Assembly (NCBI GenBank): GCA_020346185.1
Contig: CP070775.1
Span: forward strand, 1,357,875-1,419,994
Direction of reading: 5' to 3'
DNA: 62,120 bases
DNA from: Betaproteobacteria bacterium
GTDB taxonomy: Bacteria > Pseudomonadota > Gammaproteobacteria > Burkholderiales > Eutrophovitaceae
Part shown: positions 26,884 to 35,950 of the stretch, one piece after another
Numbering within the stretch: the first letter of the stretch is position 1
How the letters are laid out: every line of letters starts with the position of its first letter
The notes under the pieces: generated by a model
What the model was told of the DNA's origin: nothing
The model's input: the letters and a program-made list of their open reading frames with translations, nothing else
The model's database searches: none
Position numbers and translations under genes: made by a program

Positions 26884-27696
26884 CTATGCAACCAGCAGAT
26901 AAGCTCCGGTCGCGATCATCACTGCGCCGGCTGCGCGTCCAATGCCTCGCCCTGCGGGAGCAAGCTTCTCCACTAAAACAAGAATTGACAACCCGGCAAC
27001 CCAAACCAGGTTCATGATGCCGCCAACAAACAACAGCGCCATCACCATCCAACAACAGCCAACGCAGTAGATGCCATGCTGGATTCCCATTACGGATGCA
27101 CCGGTCCATCCCTGACGCCAGTTCCGCGAAACAAAATCAACCGGAGAACGACAATGTTTCAGGCACGCCTGCTTGAGTGGCAAGATCTGGTAAATCCCCG
27201 CCGCAATCAGCAGGCTTCCCGACAGCACCGCATCCGAGCTCCACATCATCATCGCGTCAAGCAACCCCAATGACTCAAGGACCCACTGCAAACCCGTCGC
27301 TGCCCCGCTGAATATAAGCCAGGCCAAAAGGTATCCCGCTATGAAACTCACCGTCGGGACATAAGTTGGTCCGATCTGCCCCTGGCGCTGGCCATGGCGG
27401 TAGACGCGCGCGTAAAGCAGAACAACGGGAGCCGCACTCGGCATCATCATGGCGATCATCATGACCCACCACATCGAGAACATCACGAGCCAGTAGCTCG
27501 CGTCCCACGCACCGCCTGCAGTGACAGCGTGTGCCGGCGGTGGAAACTGCCAGTTGCTCATGGCAACCGCACTCATACCGGTGCCCGCGCCCGCCAGCAG
27601 ATAAGCCCAACTAAGGGCACAGATCAGAACAAGACCGCTCGCAACGATCCAGCGCTCGCGTTTCAAGAACGTCTCGGTTACCGTAAGCTCGGACAT
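26884..27696 (-). CDS. DUF2182 integral membrane metal-binding protein
   Basis: A 270-residue membrane protein with about seven helices. The DUF2182 signatures are present: WWVMMIAMMMPSAAP, the LKQACLKHC cysteine pair and GIYCVGCCWMVM. The clustered Cys, His and Met residues suggest metal binding within the membrane. It lies 19 bases after the DUF1326 gene, a pairing commonly seen for these two families, so they likely act together; the process is unknown. Confidence 0.85.
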   Translation of the reverse strand: MSELTVTETFLKRERWIVASGLVLICALSWAYLLAGAGTGMSAVAMSNWQFPPPAHAVTAGGAWDASYWLVMFSMWWVMMIAMMMPSAAPVVLLYARVYRHGQRQGQIGPTYVPTVSFIAGYLLAWLIFSGAATGLQWVLESLGLLDAMMMWSSDAVLSGSLLIAAGIYQILPLKQACLKHCRSPVDFVSRNWRQGWTGASVMGIQHGIYCVGCCWMVMALLFVGGIMNLVWVAGLSILVLVEKLAPAGRGIGRAAGAVMIATGAYLLVA

Positions 27697-27715
27697 GCCG
27701 TGAATTTTCGCGTGT

Positions 27716-28345
27716 CTATCCGACGACGCCGTGGTTGTCTAAATGAATTCGTGCAAATTGCGCATAACTGTCCTGATGCGCTAGCGGGATTGGACCTTCG
27801 GTTTTGAACGTTGCACTGCCCACTTCGGCGAGCCGATATTCGAACCCTTCCGGCAAGTCGATGCGCACCCGATGCTCATCGCCAGTGACCGGGTTGCGAA
27901 TCGGCACGCCCTCGGATCTAACCAGCCCCTCGACTGACAGTCGGCCCTGACGAGCATCGATATCAATCTTGATCTCTATTGCTTTGTAGAGCGGTTCGAA
28001 CCTCTCCTCCATGGTCGAGGCAAACACGTTCCACACAGTAGCACCGGGATCAGTCTCGCCACCATTGAGGATGGTCAGCAAAGCCTCACGCTGCGCCTCG
28101 CTGGCTCGCTCGTCAATGATCCAGAGGGATCTCCCCCTCCCTTCATGGACCGCTCCCGGCCACGCCATGACACCGATGACACGCAAGCCATCGAGCGGCA
28201 CATTACCAAAGTGCCCGCGTTCGATCAGATAGCCGGCCACCGCCTCACAATTGCCGTGTGTCGGCAGTGCGTTAAACTGACATGGACATCCGTAGGCACA
28301 GTTGCAGCTGGCAAATTCATCTGCCTGTATTTCCCAATATGTCAT
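27716..28345 (-). CDS. DUF1326 protein
   Basis: A 209-residue protein with the DUF1326 signature at its start: FASCNCAYGCPCQF, a compact cysteine cluster likely to bind a metal, followed by a beta-rich domain ending in LAHQDSYAQFARIH. A GTG precedes the ATG by one codon. It is translated just before the DUF2182 membrane protein and probably delivers or receives the same ligand. No experimental role is known to me. Confidence 0.83.
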   Translation of the reverse strand: MTYWEIQADEFASCNCAYGCPCQFNALPTHGNCEAVAGYLIERGHFGNVPLDGLRVIGVMAWPGAVHEGRGRSLWIIDERASEAQREALLTILNGGETDPGATVWNVFASTMEERFEPLYKAIEIKIDIDARQGRLSVEGLVRSEGVPIRNPVTGDEHRVRIDLPEGFEYRLAEVGSATFKTEGPIPLAHQDSYAQFARIHLDNHGVVG

Positions 28346-28563
28346 CACTGCGTCGTTCCCATGAGTGAAAGCGCTGCGTTAAAGCGTCAAGGTTGTGACA
28401 AGCATGAGCTTGCACCACCCCGAACGGTACACGAGCTTACGCTCGCGTGTCTGGCACACTGATTACCATTCCTTGATAAAACGGCATATCGGCAAATCAA
28501 AACGGCACACCCGAAGATGTGCCGAACGTGAAACGCCGGACTATTGAAACTTGCTCGACGCCT

Positions 28564-28848
28564 CTACACTTCTATTGCAAGGTTTGGTGTTATTTGTTGG
28601 GGTGGGGTTGGCAACAAGCAGATTCCCAAGTCGAGCGCCCCGACAGGACGTACCGAACTCTCCGATAAGCCACTGTCAACAGCTGAATAGCATCGATACA
28701 TTTCGAACGGATCATCTTGGGAAGAGCGTGAATTCCGATCCAGCACACTTTGCTGATCATTGAGGACCGGAGGCACATGCGCTTGTGCAACAGCGCCTGA
28801 TAAGGCGAACAGAGCAGCCAAAACAAACGTCAAGATACGTGTAGTCAT
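28564..28848 (-). CDS. Small secreted hypothetical protein
   Basis: A 94-residue protein with a good GGAGG ribosome binding site and a clean signal peptide ending at VAQA. The mature part is polar with two cysteines and a Pro-rich end, without recognised motifs. The strong start signals argue for a real gene although the C-terminal half looks unstructured and could result from a frameshift. Confidence 0.5.
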   Translation of the reverse strand: MTTRILTFVLAALFALSGAVAQAHVPPVLNDQQSVLDRNSRSSQDDPFEMYRCYSAVDSGLSESSVRPVGALDLGICLLPTPPQQITPNLAIEV

Positions 28849-29287
28849 AGCGCCCTCCTTGCATGTAAGTACCGCAAAGACACAATCGTACTTCTCATGG
28901 CATCCTTAATGCCACGCCTCTTTTATACGCTCTAACCTCACTCATTTCTGTGAAATAAGTCACATTTTCTATCGTTCCTGACCTGTTGAAGGGCCATTCG
29001 CCTTGTCCGCGGCGCAAGAGAGCGATACCTGTTTCGCTGGTAGAAACAAACAGCTCGCTTCTGAAGAGCTAGGCCACTGACACATCCAGGCCGTGCGAAG
29101 GATGTTGTCCCAACAACGCTGTCCCAACAACGTCTGCGGCGACACTGCGACCTGGCCAACACAAATTGCGTTTCGTTTAATGCGATCAGGGCACTTGAGC
29201 CGTGCCTGTTACGCGCCGGATCGGTACTATTTAGTGTTTACGAAGAATCGCCCGACACGATACAACCCAACATAAAGCGACCGCTGG
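28849..29287. other. Intergenic, with short tandem repeat
   Basis: About 440 bases without a supported gene. TGTCCCAACAACG is repeated at 29105-29117 and 29119-29131. Function unknown; it may be replication slippage. Confidence 0.45.
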
Positions 29288-30373
29288 TCAAGACCGGACA
29301 CCGACAATGTTGAATGCATGCACCGGTTTCGAAAAACCTTTCAGCTCGCGCTCACCGACCGACTCTGTCTGAATCAGACTTTCGACCGCCGACAACACGC
29401 GGCGCGAAATCAGTATTTGTCCTGGTTCCGCGTCTCCACACAGTCTGGCCGCCAAATTGGTGACCGTGCCGATGGCACCATAATCCCACCGGCCCTCGTA
29501 GCCGATGGCGCCGATGGTTGCGTAGCCCTGCGCAATGCCCGCGCCAAAGTCGAGATCGAAACCATGTTTGCGCCAACGTGCCGCCAGGTCAAGCAACTGC
29601 TCCCTGATCTGCAACGTCATGCGAACAGCCCTTGCTGCCGGATCAGGGATCGGAACGGGATCGTTGAAGAACACCATCATGCCGTCACCGGTAAACCGCT
29701 CGAGCGTGCCTTCATGCGCGAGAATAATGTCACCGATTCGGCCATGGTATTCACGCAACACCCCCATCACCTCCTCCGGTTCGGCAGTCTCTGCAAACGC
29801 AGTGAAACCGCGCAAATCGATAAACACCACGGTGATCTCTCGCCGATGACTCTTCAGCGGATCGTCAGCGCCGCCACTCAATATCGCCTCGGCAAGTTGC
29901 GGTGAGAAAAATCGCTTCAGTCTTGACAATCTTTCAAGCTGATCTACCTGTTCGTCAACCCGCGCCTCCAGCGTCCGCTTGGATTCCTCGAGCCGATCGC
30001 GCAACCACTTGATGCGCAGTAGCGAACGCACCCGCGCCAGTAATTCCGGCTGGTTAATCGGCTTGCTGAGAAAATCGTCGCAACCGGCCTCGATGCCCTT
30101 CACCCGCTCATCTCCTGGATCCAGCGCGGTCACCATGACCACCGGCAGCATCTCAGTCTCGGGGTTGGCGCGGATACGGCGGCAGACTTCGTATCCGGTC
30201 ATTTGCGGCATTACTACGTCGAGAAGGACCAGATCGGGTGTGACCTGCTCGATCTTGTCGAGCGCCTCCTGCCCGGAAGACGCTGTGTCGACCTGATAGC
30301 CTTTGACCGAGAGCACATCAGCCAGTAATTTGACGTTCTTCGGTGTGTCATCGACTACGAGAATCCGGGGCAT
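29288..30373 (-). CDS. Response regulator with class III adenylate/guanylate cyclase domain
   Basis: A 361-residue protein: receiver domain (residues 1-120, phosphoacceptor D52, conserved K104), coiled linker with an SRLKRFFSPQLAE segment, and a class III nucleotide cyclase domain (about 175-345). The cyclase has both metal aspartates, D186 in IDLRGF and D230 in FTGDGMM, the transition-state N306 and R310 in TNLAARL, and D297 at the base-specifying position, so it should be active and ATP-directed. It starts 22 bases after the stop of the fusion regulator, its paralogue. Phosphorylation by the kinase at 32753 would plausibly control cyclic nucleotide synthesis. The ATG at 30373 is chosen over the upstream start at 30424. 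Confidence 0.88.
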   Translation of the reverse strand: MPRILVVDDTPKNVKLLADVLSVKGYQVDTASSGQEALDKIEQVTPDLVLLDVVMPQMTGYEVCRRIRANPETEMLPVVMVTALDPGDERVKGIEAGCDDFLSKPINQPELLARVRSLLRIKWLRDRLEESKRTLEARVDEQVDQLERLSRLKRFFSPQLAEAILSGGADDPLKSHRREITVVFIDLRGFTAFAETAEPEEVMGVLREYHGRIGDIILAHEGTLERFTGDGMMVFFNDPVPIPDPAARAVRMTLQIREQLLDLAARWRKHGFDLDFGAGIAQGYATIGAIGYEGRWDYGAIGTVTNLAARLCGDAEPGQILISRRVLSAVESLIQTESVGERELKGFSKPVHAFNIVGVRS

Positions 30374-30395
30374 GGCGTGCTCTTTGGCTCGCAAT

Positions 30396-32285
30396 TCAAC
30401 CGTTGATCGTGGCGCGAATCGCATCGGTTTCCTCCGACGGCCTGGTATTCAGCACGATCGACAAGATGTCGCGACAGCGACGATAGATATTAATCGCTTC
30501 TGCGGGCTCCCCCTGTTCCCGATAAACAATCATCAGCCTGCGGTAAAGCGCTTCGGCGAGATTGTCGAGCTCGAGGGCATGCAAATACAGCGTTGCCGCA
30601 TGTTCCCAGTCCTGACGCGCTTCGAGCACACTGCCGAGTTCCGTGACCGCGCGGACGAATTTGGCGCGGAATCGGTCGCGCGCCGAAACCGCCCAGGCCT
30701 CCTGTGACTCCCGGTCCAGAAAATGCCCGGCGTACAGTTGCAGCAACTCCCTGGACATCGCCGCGTAATCCGCGTTTTCTTCAGCGCCCGCCGCCTGTAC
30801 TGCGCGCTCTATCCTCGCCACCACGTCTTCCAGCTCCCAGACGTCCACCCGACTCCGCGTCCGATCCAGTGACAGGCGTCCTTCCGAAACCGCAAGCAGG
30901 TCGGTGACGCCAATCAATTTACGTAGCCGGTAAAGGGTACTGTCAAACGACGCTTTGGCACTGTCTCCCTCCGCATCCGGCCAAAGCAGACCGGTCAGCG
31001 CCGCAATTTCGACGCGCTCGCCACCATGCGCAATCAGCATCTTCAGCAAGTCGAGTGGCTTCTTCTGCGCCTTGCGACTGAAGGTCAATGCTGTGCCATC
31101 GACGTGCAGTGTGAAACGCCCAAGCGTCTGCACGCGCAGTGCAAACGGGACCTCGCAATGTTCGGGTGCTCTCTCGCGGAGTCCGACTACACGGTATACC
31201 GACACCGGCCGGGCAAAGCCATGCATATTTACTTGGGGCGCGTCTTTTGTCTCAATTAGACTTTCGACCAGTGCATAGACAGGCGCGGTCACCAGGATCT
31301 GGCCCGGCAAGGCTTCCGTGCAAAGTCGGCCTGCCAGATTGGTCACGCGCCCGATTACGCCGTAGCCCAGCCGCGCTTCGTAGCCAATTGCACCAATGGT
31401 TGCGTAGCCGTGCGCAATGCCGATGCCAAGCGTGATGTCATGGCCGCGCTTGCGCCACGCGCTCATCATTTGAGAAAACCGCTGTTGCATATTGACGGCC
31501 ATGCGCACTGCCCGAGCAGCCGGGTCATCGACCATGACGGGGTCATTGAATACCACCATCATGGTGTTACCGGTGAGTTGTTCGAGCGTGCCGCCGAATT
31601 GTTCGATGGCCGCGCCCATCTCCCGATGGTAGTTGCGTAATATTTCCATCACCTCTTCGGGCTCGGAGGTATCGGCAAGTGCCGTAAATCCTCTGAGGTC
31701 GACAAGAACGACTGTGATTTCACGCCGGTGTGTCGTCAACGGATCGTCGAGCTCTCCGCCAACAATCAACTCGGCAAGCTGCGGCGCAAAAAACCGTTTC
31801 AGTTGGGCCAGACGCTGCAGCTGCCCAATCTGTTCCTCCACCCGTTGCTCGAGCCTCGCGTTCAGCTCACCAAGTTCAACAGCCTGTGCCTGCACCGTGT
31901 CGTAAAGGCTCTTGATACGCAGTAGCGATCGCACGCGCGCGAGAAGTTCTGCTGAATTGATCGGCTTGGTGAGAAAATCATCGGCGCCAGCTTCCAGACC
32001 CTTGATGCGTTCTTCGGTGGGATCGAGTGCCGTTACCATTACTACCGGCAAAACACCTTTGCCCGCGTCGGCCCGGATGCGCCGACATACTTCGTAGCCG
32101 TCCAGACCGGGCATGACGATATCGAGCAACACCAGATCAGGCTCCTGTGCCTTGATTTTGGCCAGCGCTTCCCCGCCCGAAGCGGCGTTGATCACGCCGT
32201 AGCCTGCATTCGCAAGCAGGTCTGCCAGGAGTTTCCGATTTGTCGGAATATCATCGACGACAAGGACGGTGGCTGGATCGTTCAT
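30396..32285 (-). CDS. Receiver-cyclase-SARP/BTAD fusion regulator, degenerate cyclase site
   Basis: A 629-residue protein. Residues 1-120 are a receiver (D55), about 185-370 a class III cyclase-like domain, and about 383-629 a winged-helix plus bacterial transcriptional activation (BTAD/TPR) region of the SARP type, seen in LGRFTLHVDG, KKPLDLLKMLIAHGG, LWPD and the C-terminal TPR-like helices. Compared with its paralogue at 29288, the second metal aspartate (GDG) is GNT with Asn at 240, and the base-specifying Asp is Gly307, while D196 and the TNLAGRL Asn/Arg remain. The cyclase is probably inactive and used for nucleotide binding or pairing. It is likely a DNA-binding output of the upstream kinase. 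Confidence 0.88.
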   Translation of the reverse strand: MNDPATVLVVDDIPTNRKLLADLLANAGYGVINAASGGEALAKIKAQEPDLVLLDIVMPGLDGYEVCRRIRADAGKGVLPVVMVTALDPTEERIKGLEAGADDFLTKPINSAELLARVRSLLRIKSLYDTVQAQAVELGELNARLEQRVEEQIGQLQRLAQLKRFFAPQLAELIVGGELDDPLTTHRREITVVLVDLRGFTALADTSEPEEVMEILRNYHREMGAAIEQFGGTLEQLTGNTMMVVFNDPVMVDDPAARAVRMAVNMQQRFSQMMSAWRKRGHDITLGIGIAHGYATIGAIGYEARLGYGVIGRVTNLAGRLCTEALPGQILVTAPVYALVESLIETKDAPQVNMHGFARPVSVYRVVGLRERAPEHCEVPFALRVQTLGRFTLHVDGTALTFSRKAQKKPLDLLKMLIAHGGERVEIAALTGLLWPDAEGDSAKASFDSTLYRLRKLIGVTDLLAVSEGRLSLDRTRSRVDVWELEDVVARIERAVQAAGAEENADYAAMSRELLQLYAGHFLDRESQEAWAVSARDRFRAKFVRAVTELGSVLEARQDWEHAATLYLHALELDNLAEALYRRLMIVYREQGEPAEAINIYRRCRDILSIVLNTRPSEETDAIRATING

Positions 32286-32384
32286 TCAAACCGAGATGCC
32301 GGAACCAAAGAGCATTGTAACGACCCCAAAGCGCAGCTTTATCCTTCCGTTACAGTCACGGCGATGTAAGAGTTATTAGAGAAC

Positions 32385-32768
32385 CTAACTGCTAACACCT
32401 TGAGCGAGCTTTGCCTTGACAGCATCGAGAAAAGCAGTGACGCTGATTGGTTTGGGCTGATAGCCGTCAAAACCTGACTCCAGAATCTCCTGCTTGTTTT
32501 TCTGCATTGCTGACGCGGTCACGGCGATGACGGGAATGTCCTGCGTCGCCGGGTGCTCGCGCAAGCACTTGAGCGCTTCAATGCCATTGATCCCGGGTAA
32601 TTGAATGTCCATGAGAATCAGCTGAGGTTTGTGGTCGCGCGCCATGCGCACGCCGTCTTCGCCGGTTTCCGCCTCAAGCGTTTGGTACCCAGTTGCTTGC
32701 AGGATATCACGCACCAACTTGCGGTTCAGTGGCTGGTCCTCAACGATCAGAATCAGTTCGCCGCCCAT
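32385..32768 (-). CDS. Single-domain response regulator
   Basis: A 127-residue CheY/DivK-like receiver with acidic pocket ED at 10-11, D54 in LMDIQLPG, T84 and K106. It has no output domain, so it acts by protein contact or as a phosphate relay. Its start overlaps the 3' end of the kinase gene by 16 bases, so the two are partners. The kinase has no receiver of its own. Confidence 0.92.
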   Translation of the reverse strand: MGGELILIVEDQPLNRKLVRDILQATGYQTLEAETGEDGVRMARDHKPQLILMDIQLPGINGIEALKCLREHPATQDIPVIAVTASAMQKNKQEILESGFDGYQPKPISVTAFLDAVKAKLAQGVSS

Positions 32769-34306
32769 TGCTGCATGTCCTCCGTGTTCGTCGCGGGCAT
32801 CGGTGCCTGTGACATCAGTGGCAGCGTAAAGGTAAAAGTTGCCCCTTCGCCAACCGCACTCTCGACCCAGATCCGGCCACCATGCAGTTCTACGAACTTG
32901 CGTGCCAGGGTCAGGCCCAGCCCCGTGCCCTCACGTTTTCCTTCATGGTCACCGCCAACTTGCCGAAACTCTTCAAATATCTTCGGCTGATCTTCAGAAG
33001 AAATTCCAATACCGGTATCCGTGACAGCGATCCGCGCTGTAGCGTCGACCACAGCACCGGTGACCGCCACTTTTCCTCCATCGGGCGTGAACTTCACCGC
33101 GTTCGACAACAGATTCAGCAATATCTGACGAACTTTGCGTTCGTCTGCGTCGATTTCTCCAAGGCTGTCGTCAAGGGACAGGGTCATGGTCAGCCCATGG
33201 CGAGAAGCACGCTCTCGCACCAGCGTGAGCGTGCCCTCTATCGTGTTGGGCAGGTCGAAGCGTGACATCTCGAGTTCAACCTTGCCCGCCTCTATCTTCG
33301 ACAAATCGAGAATATCGTTGATCAGCGAAAGCAGATGCCGGCCCGACGCGTGAATGTCCTGGACGTACTCCAATTGTTTGTCGTTGAGTTCACCGAACAT
33401 TTTCTGCTCGAGGACCTCCGAAAAGCCGATCACCGCATTGAGCGGTGTACGTAACTCGTGAGACATGTTCGCGAGAAACTCCGACTTGTGCTGGCTGGTC
33501 GCTTCGAGCTCCCGATAAAGATTACCCAGCCGCTCACTCATGGAATTGAGGTCGGCGGCGAGCGACCCTAACTCGTCCCTGTTGGGCACTTCGACACCGT
33601 GCGAGAAGTCACCAGCAGCAATCTCGCGCATGCGCTTTTCCATCGTACGAACTGGCCCGATCAGGGAAACCGAGATGCCGTAGCCGAGGACGAGCGCCAG
33701 CACAATACTCACGACTGCGAAGATGCTTACGGTGCGCATGGAACCGGAAAATGCTGCTTTGTTAAACTCAACCCGAGCAACCATTTCGGCCTCTGCCTTG
33801 TTCACCAGCTCATTGGTGAGCCGCTCGAGCCGATCGGCCAGCGGTGTCGCCCTCGATAACTGTAGATCACGTCCCGCTGCCGGCCTTCCCTCCCGAATCA
33901 ACTGAATCGCCTCGGTGACCACGGCTATAAATTCTTCGTAATCGCCACGGACCCGTTGTAACAATTCAACCTCGTCCTGGGCAATGAATTGCAGGCGGTC
34001 GAGGTCATAGCCAAACTGATTGAGCTGCCGCAGCGTGGCATCGAGGCGCCGATCTTCCGGCTTCAACAACGCCGAAGCGACGCTGTAGAGTTGACTGATA
34101 GTGTCGTGATTGAGTTGGCGATAAGCAGCGATCTTGCGTTGCAGCTGAACCATATCCGCCGTGCGTTGGTTGACCTCATTCAGCGCAACCAGACCGACGG
34201 CTCCGCTGGCGAGCATGAGCGCGACAATGACCAGAAACGCAACCAGCAATTTGATGTGGATCGAAGTCCGCATCCGCGCCACAAGGCGTGGCCACCAATC
34301 AATCAA
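32753..34306 (-). CDS. Sensor histidine kinase with helical periplasmic domain
   Basis: A 517-residue inner-membrane kinase. The first helix is at 19-41, the periplasmic domain of about 145 residues is all-helical (four-helix-bundle type), the second helix is at 192-215, then HAMP, a short coiled coil, HisKA with H283 in MSHELRTP and HATPase with the N box LLSNAVKFTP and G boxes DTGIGIS and GTGLGL. Its TTG start overlaps the Sco stop; an ATG at 34273 is an alternative. Periplasmic bundles of this kind often sense through partner proteins, and five substrate-binding-like proteins are encoded just upstream. Confidence 0.93.
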   Translation of the reverse strand: MIDWWPRLVARMRTSIHIKLLVAFLVIVALMLASGAVGLVALNEVNQRTADMVQLQRKIAAYRQLNHDTISQLYSVASALLKPEDRRLDATLRQLNQFGYDLDRLQFIAQDEVELLQRVRGDYEEFIAVVTEAIQLIREGRPAAGRDLQLSRATPLADRLERLTNELVNKAEAEMVARVEFNKAAFSGSMRTVSIFAVVSIVLALVLGYGISVSLIGPVRTMEKRMREIAAGDFSHGVEVPNRDELGSLAADLNSMSERLGNLYRELEATSQHKSEFLANMSHELRTPLNAVIGFSEVLEQKMFGELNDKQLEYVQDIHASGRHLLSLINDILDLSKIEAGKVELEMSRFDLPNTIEGTLTLVRERASRHGLTMTLSLDDSLGEIDADERKVRQILLNLLSNAVKFTPDGGKVAVTGAVVDATARIAVTDTGIGISSEDQPKIFEEFRQVGGDHEGKREGTGLGLTLARKFVELHGGRIWVESAVGEGATFTFTLPLMSQAPMPATNTEDMQQWAAN

Positions 34307-34896
34307 CTCTTGTCATCCTCATGAACAAGCGACCTCAGGTCTCCAACGAACTCATCCGGATCGAAGCGCCAGCCGAGGTATTGCACTCGCAGAATCCCAG
34401 ACTGGTCGACGATGGAAGTCAAGAAAGTGTGGTCGACGTCGCGCTCGCCTTTTGGGTTGAAGTAAGCCCCATAGCGGCGAACCACATCGTAAATCGTGTC
34501 GAAATCGCCCGTCAGGAATGCAAACTGCTCTTCGGATGCTGAATACAACTCCGCATACCGTTTGAGAACCGCCGGCGAGTCATGCAGTGGATCTACCGTG
34601 ATCCCGACGAAAAACACCTTGGGTTCATCGCGTCCGAGCATATCGTGAACCTGTACCAGTTTTGCCGTCAATAACGGACACGAATCCGAGCAACTGGTAA
34701 AAATGAAAGTGACCACGGCAACCTGCCCGCGCAGCTGCCTGAGCGTGAATGGCTCACCGTTCTGGTCGGTCAGGCTGAACGCGGGTGCAGGGCCAATTCT
34801 CGGCAAGGGCTCGGCAGGACCTGCCCAACCATGGCTGGACAGGATGATCTGGAAAATCAAAACCGTAACCAAGGTTTGCCAGCGCGGCGTATTCAT
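34303..34896 (-). CDS. SCO1/SenC-family copper thioredoxin-like protein
   Basis: A 197-residue exported protein with a signal peptide and thioredoxin fold. The copper ligands are CSDSCP and the distal His in DVDHTF. Sco proteins deliver copper to cytochrome oxidase CuA or act as periplasmic thiol redox proteins and sensors. No oxidase gene is nearby; instead it lies between the substrate-binding paralogues (46 bases upstream) and the kinase (4-base overlap), suggesting a redox or copper role in signalling. Confidence 0.9.
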   Translation of the reverse strand: MNTPRWQTLVTVLIFQIILSSHGWAGPAEPLPRIGPAPAFSLTDQNGEPFTLRQLRGQVAVVTFIFTSCSDSCPLLTAKLVQVHDMLGRDEPKVFFVGITVDPLHDSPAVLKRYAELYSASEEQFAFLTGDFDTIYDVVRRYGAYFNPKGERDVDHTFLTSIVDQSGILRVQYLGWRFDPDEFVGDLRSLVHEDDKS

Positions 34897-34942
34897 AACG
34901 CCGAGCCACGAAGGATGGAGGAGCCACGAACACGCTCGCGAC

Positions 34943-35950
34943 TCACGCCTTTAGCTCCTGCCTGATCTCGTCAAGGAAGCGTCGATCGACGCTGCGCGCG
35001 ACCAATTCGTTCGGTGCTGTCCTGAGCATACCGACTTCATGCAGTCTCAATGCGTGGAAACGAATCGTGTCCTCCACATTCGCTTCCCGCCATCGCTTGT
35101 ACGGCAATTCGTCGAGCACTTCCAGTGCGATCTCGAAGCGTGGCTCGAAATCGCGCTCCACCAGGTAGCGAGCGACTTCGACAGGCCGCTCTGAACACAT
35201 GTCCGCCGCTTTCAGAAAAGCACGCAATGCGCGCTTGGTTGCCACCGGATACTGCCTTGCGAAGTCACGATTGGCCGTCACAGCACAGCAGTAATACTGC
35301 GACCATGGGCGATCTTGCGTCGTATTGACTAACGCGCGACCAATTCCCCGCTGCCGTAGCTCCTGAGGTTCCGGAGCAAATCCCAGAAATGCATCGACCT
35401 CGCGCCTGACAAACATCTGCATCGGACCGGTGAGGTCAACGCCTTCGACCCATCTGACATCCGTTCCGGGATTCATCCCAATGTAGGCGAGCATGCTGGA
35501 GATCATGATGTGGTCGCCGCCTTCTCTGGCGTAGATGCCGACCGATCGCCCCTTGAGATCCCTGATTGTTTCAATGCCGTTATGCACCATCAGCTCGTAG
35601 CACCCGGCGTGCACGCCTGACAAAATCACCAACGGTGCATTTGCATCAATTGTCGGGATGATGCCGGGCACATCCCACATTGACATGTCGGCATCCCCCT
35701 CCACCACAGCCTCGGGCCCCCCCGTTGTTCTCAGCTTCACGTATTCGATTTCGGTGAATCCTTCAGCTTTGAGGAACACTTCGACGAGGTATTGCGGCGC
35801 GAGGCAGATTGCGGGCGTGTGAACAAGCCGTATGCTGGTGACCTCTGGAGGTGGCTCGGCCACGGCAGCCCGAGGCGTTCCGAGTAGTGAAGCCGCACCC
35901 AGCGCGACTGCGCCGGTGACAAACTCACGGCGTGACACACGCTTGGTCAC
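34943..35950 (-). CDS. Tat-exported substrate-binding protein paralogue 1
   Basis: A 335-residue protein of the NMT1/THI5-like or SsuA/NrtA substrate-binding superfamily. The Tat signal is SRREFVTGAVALGAASLLG. I start at GTG 35950 (GTGA overlap with the upstream gene) instead of the longer frame to 35989. Shared family motifs: LAPQYLVEVF near the mature N-terminus, HAGCYELM, the DRPWSQYYCC segment, RFHALRLHEVGM and the terminal ELKA. It should fold in the cytoplasm and act in the periplasm. No ABC permease or ATPase is encoded here. Confidence 0.85.
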   Translation of the reverse strand: MTKRVSRREFVTGAVALGAASLLGTPRAAVAEPPPEVTSIRLVHTPAICLAPQYLVEVFLKAEGFTEIEYVKLRTTGGPEAVVEGDADMSMWDVPGIIPTIDANAPLVILSGVHAGCYELMVHNGIETIRDLKGRSVGIYAREGGDHIMISSMLAYIGMNPGTDVRWVEGVDLTGPMQMFVRREVDAFLGFAPEPQELRQRGIGRALVNTTQDRPWSQYYCCAVTANRDFARQYPVATKRALRAFLKAADMCSERPVEVARYLVERDFEPRFEIALEVLDELPYKRWREANVEDTIRFHALRLHEVGMLRTAPNELVARSVDRRFLDEIRQELKA

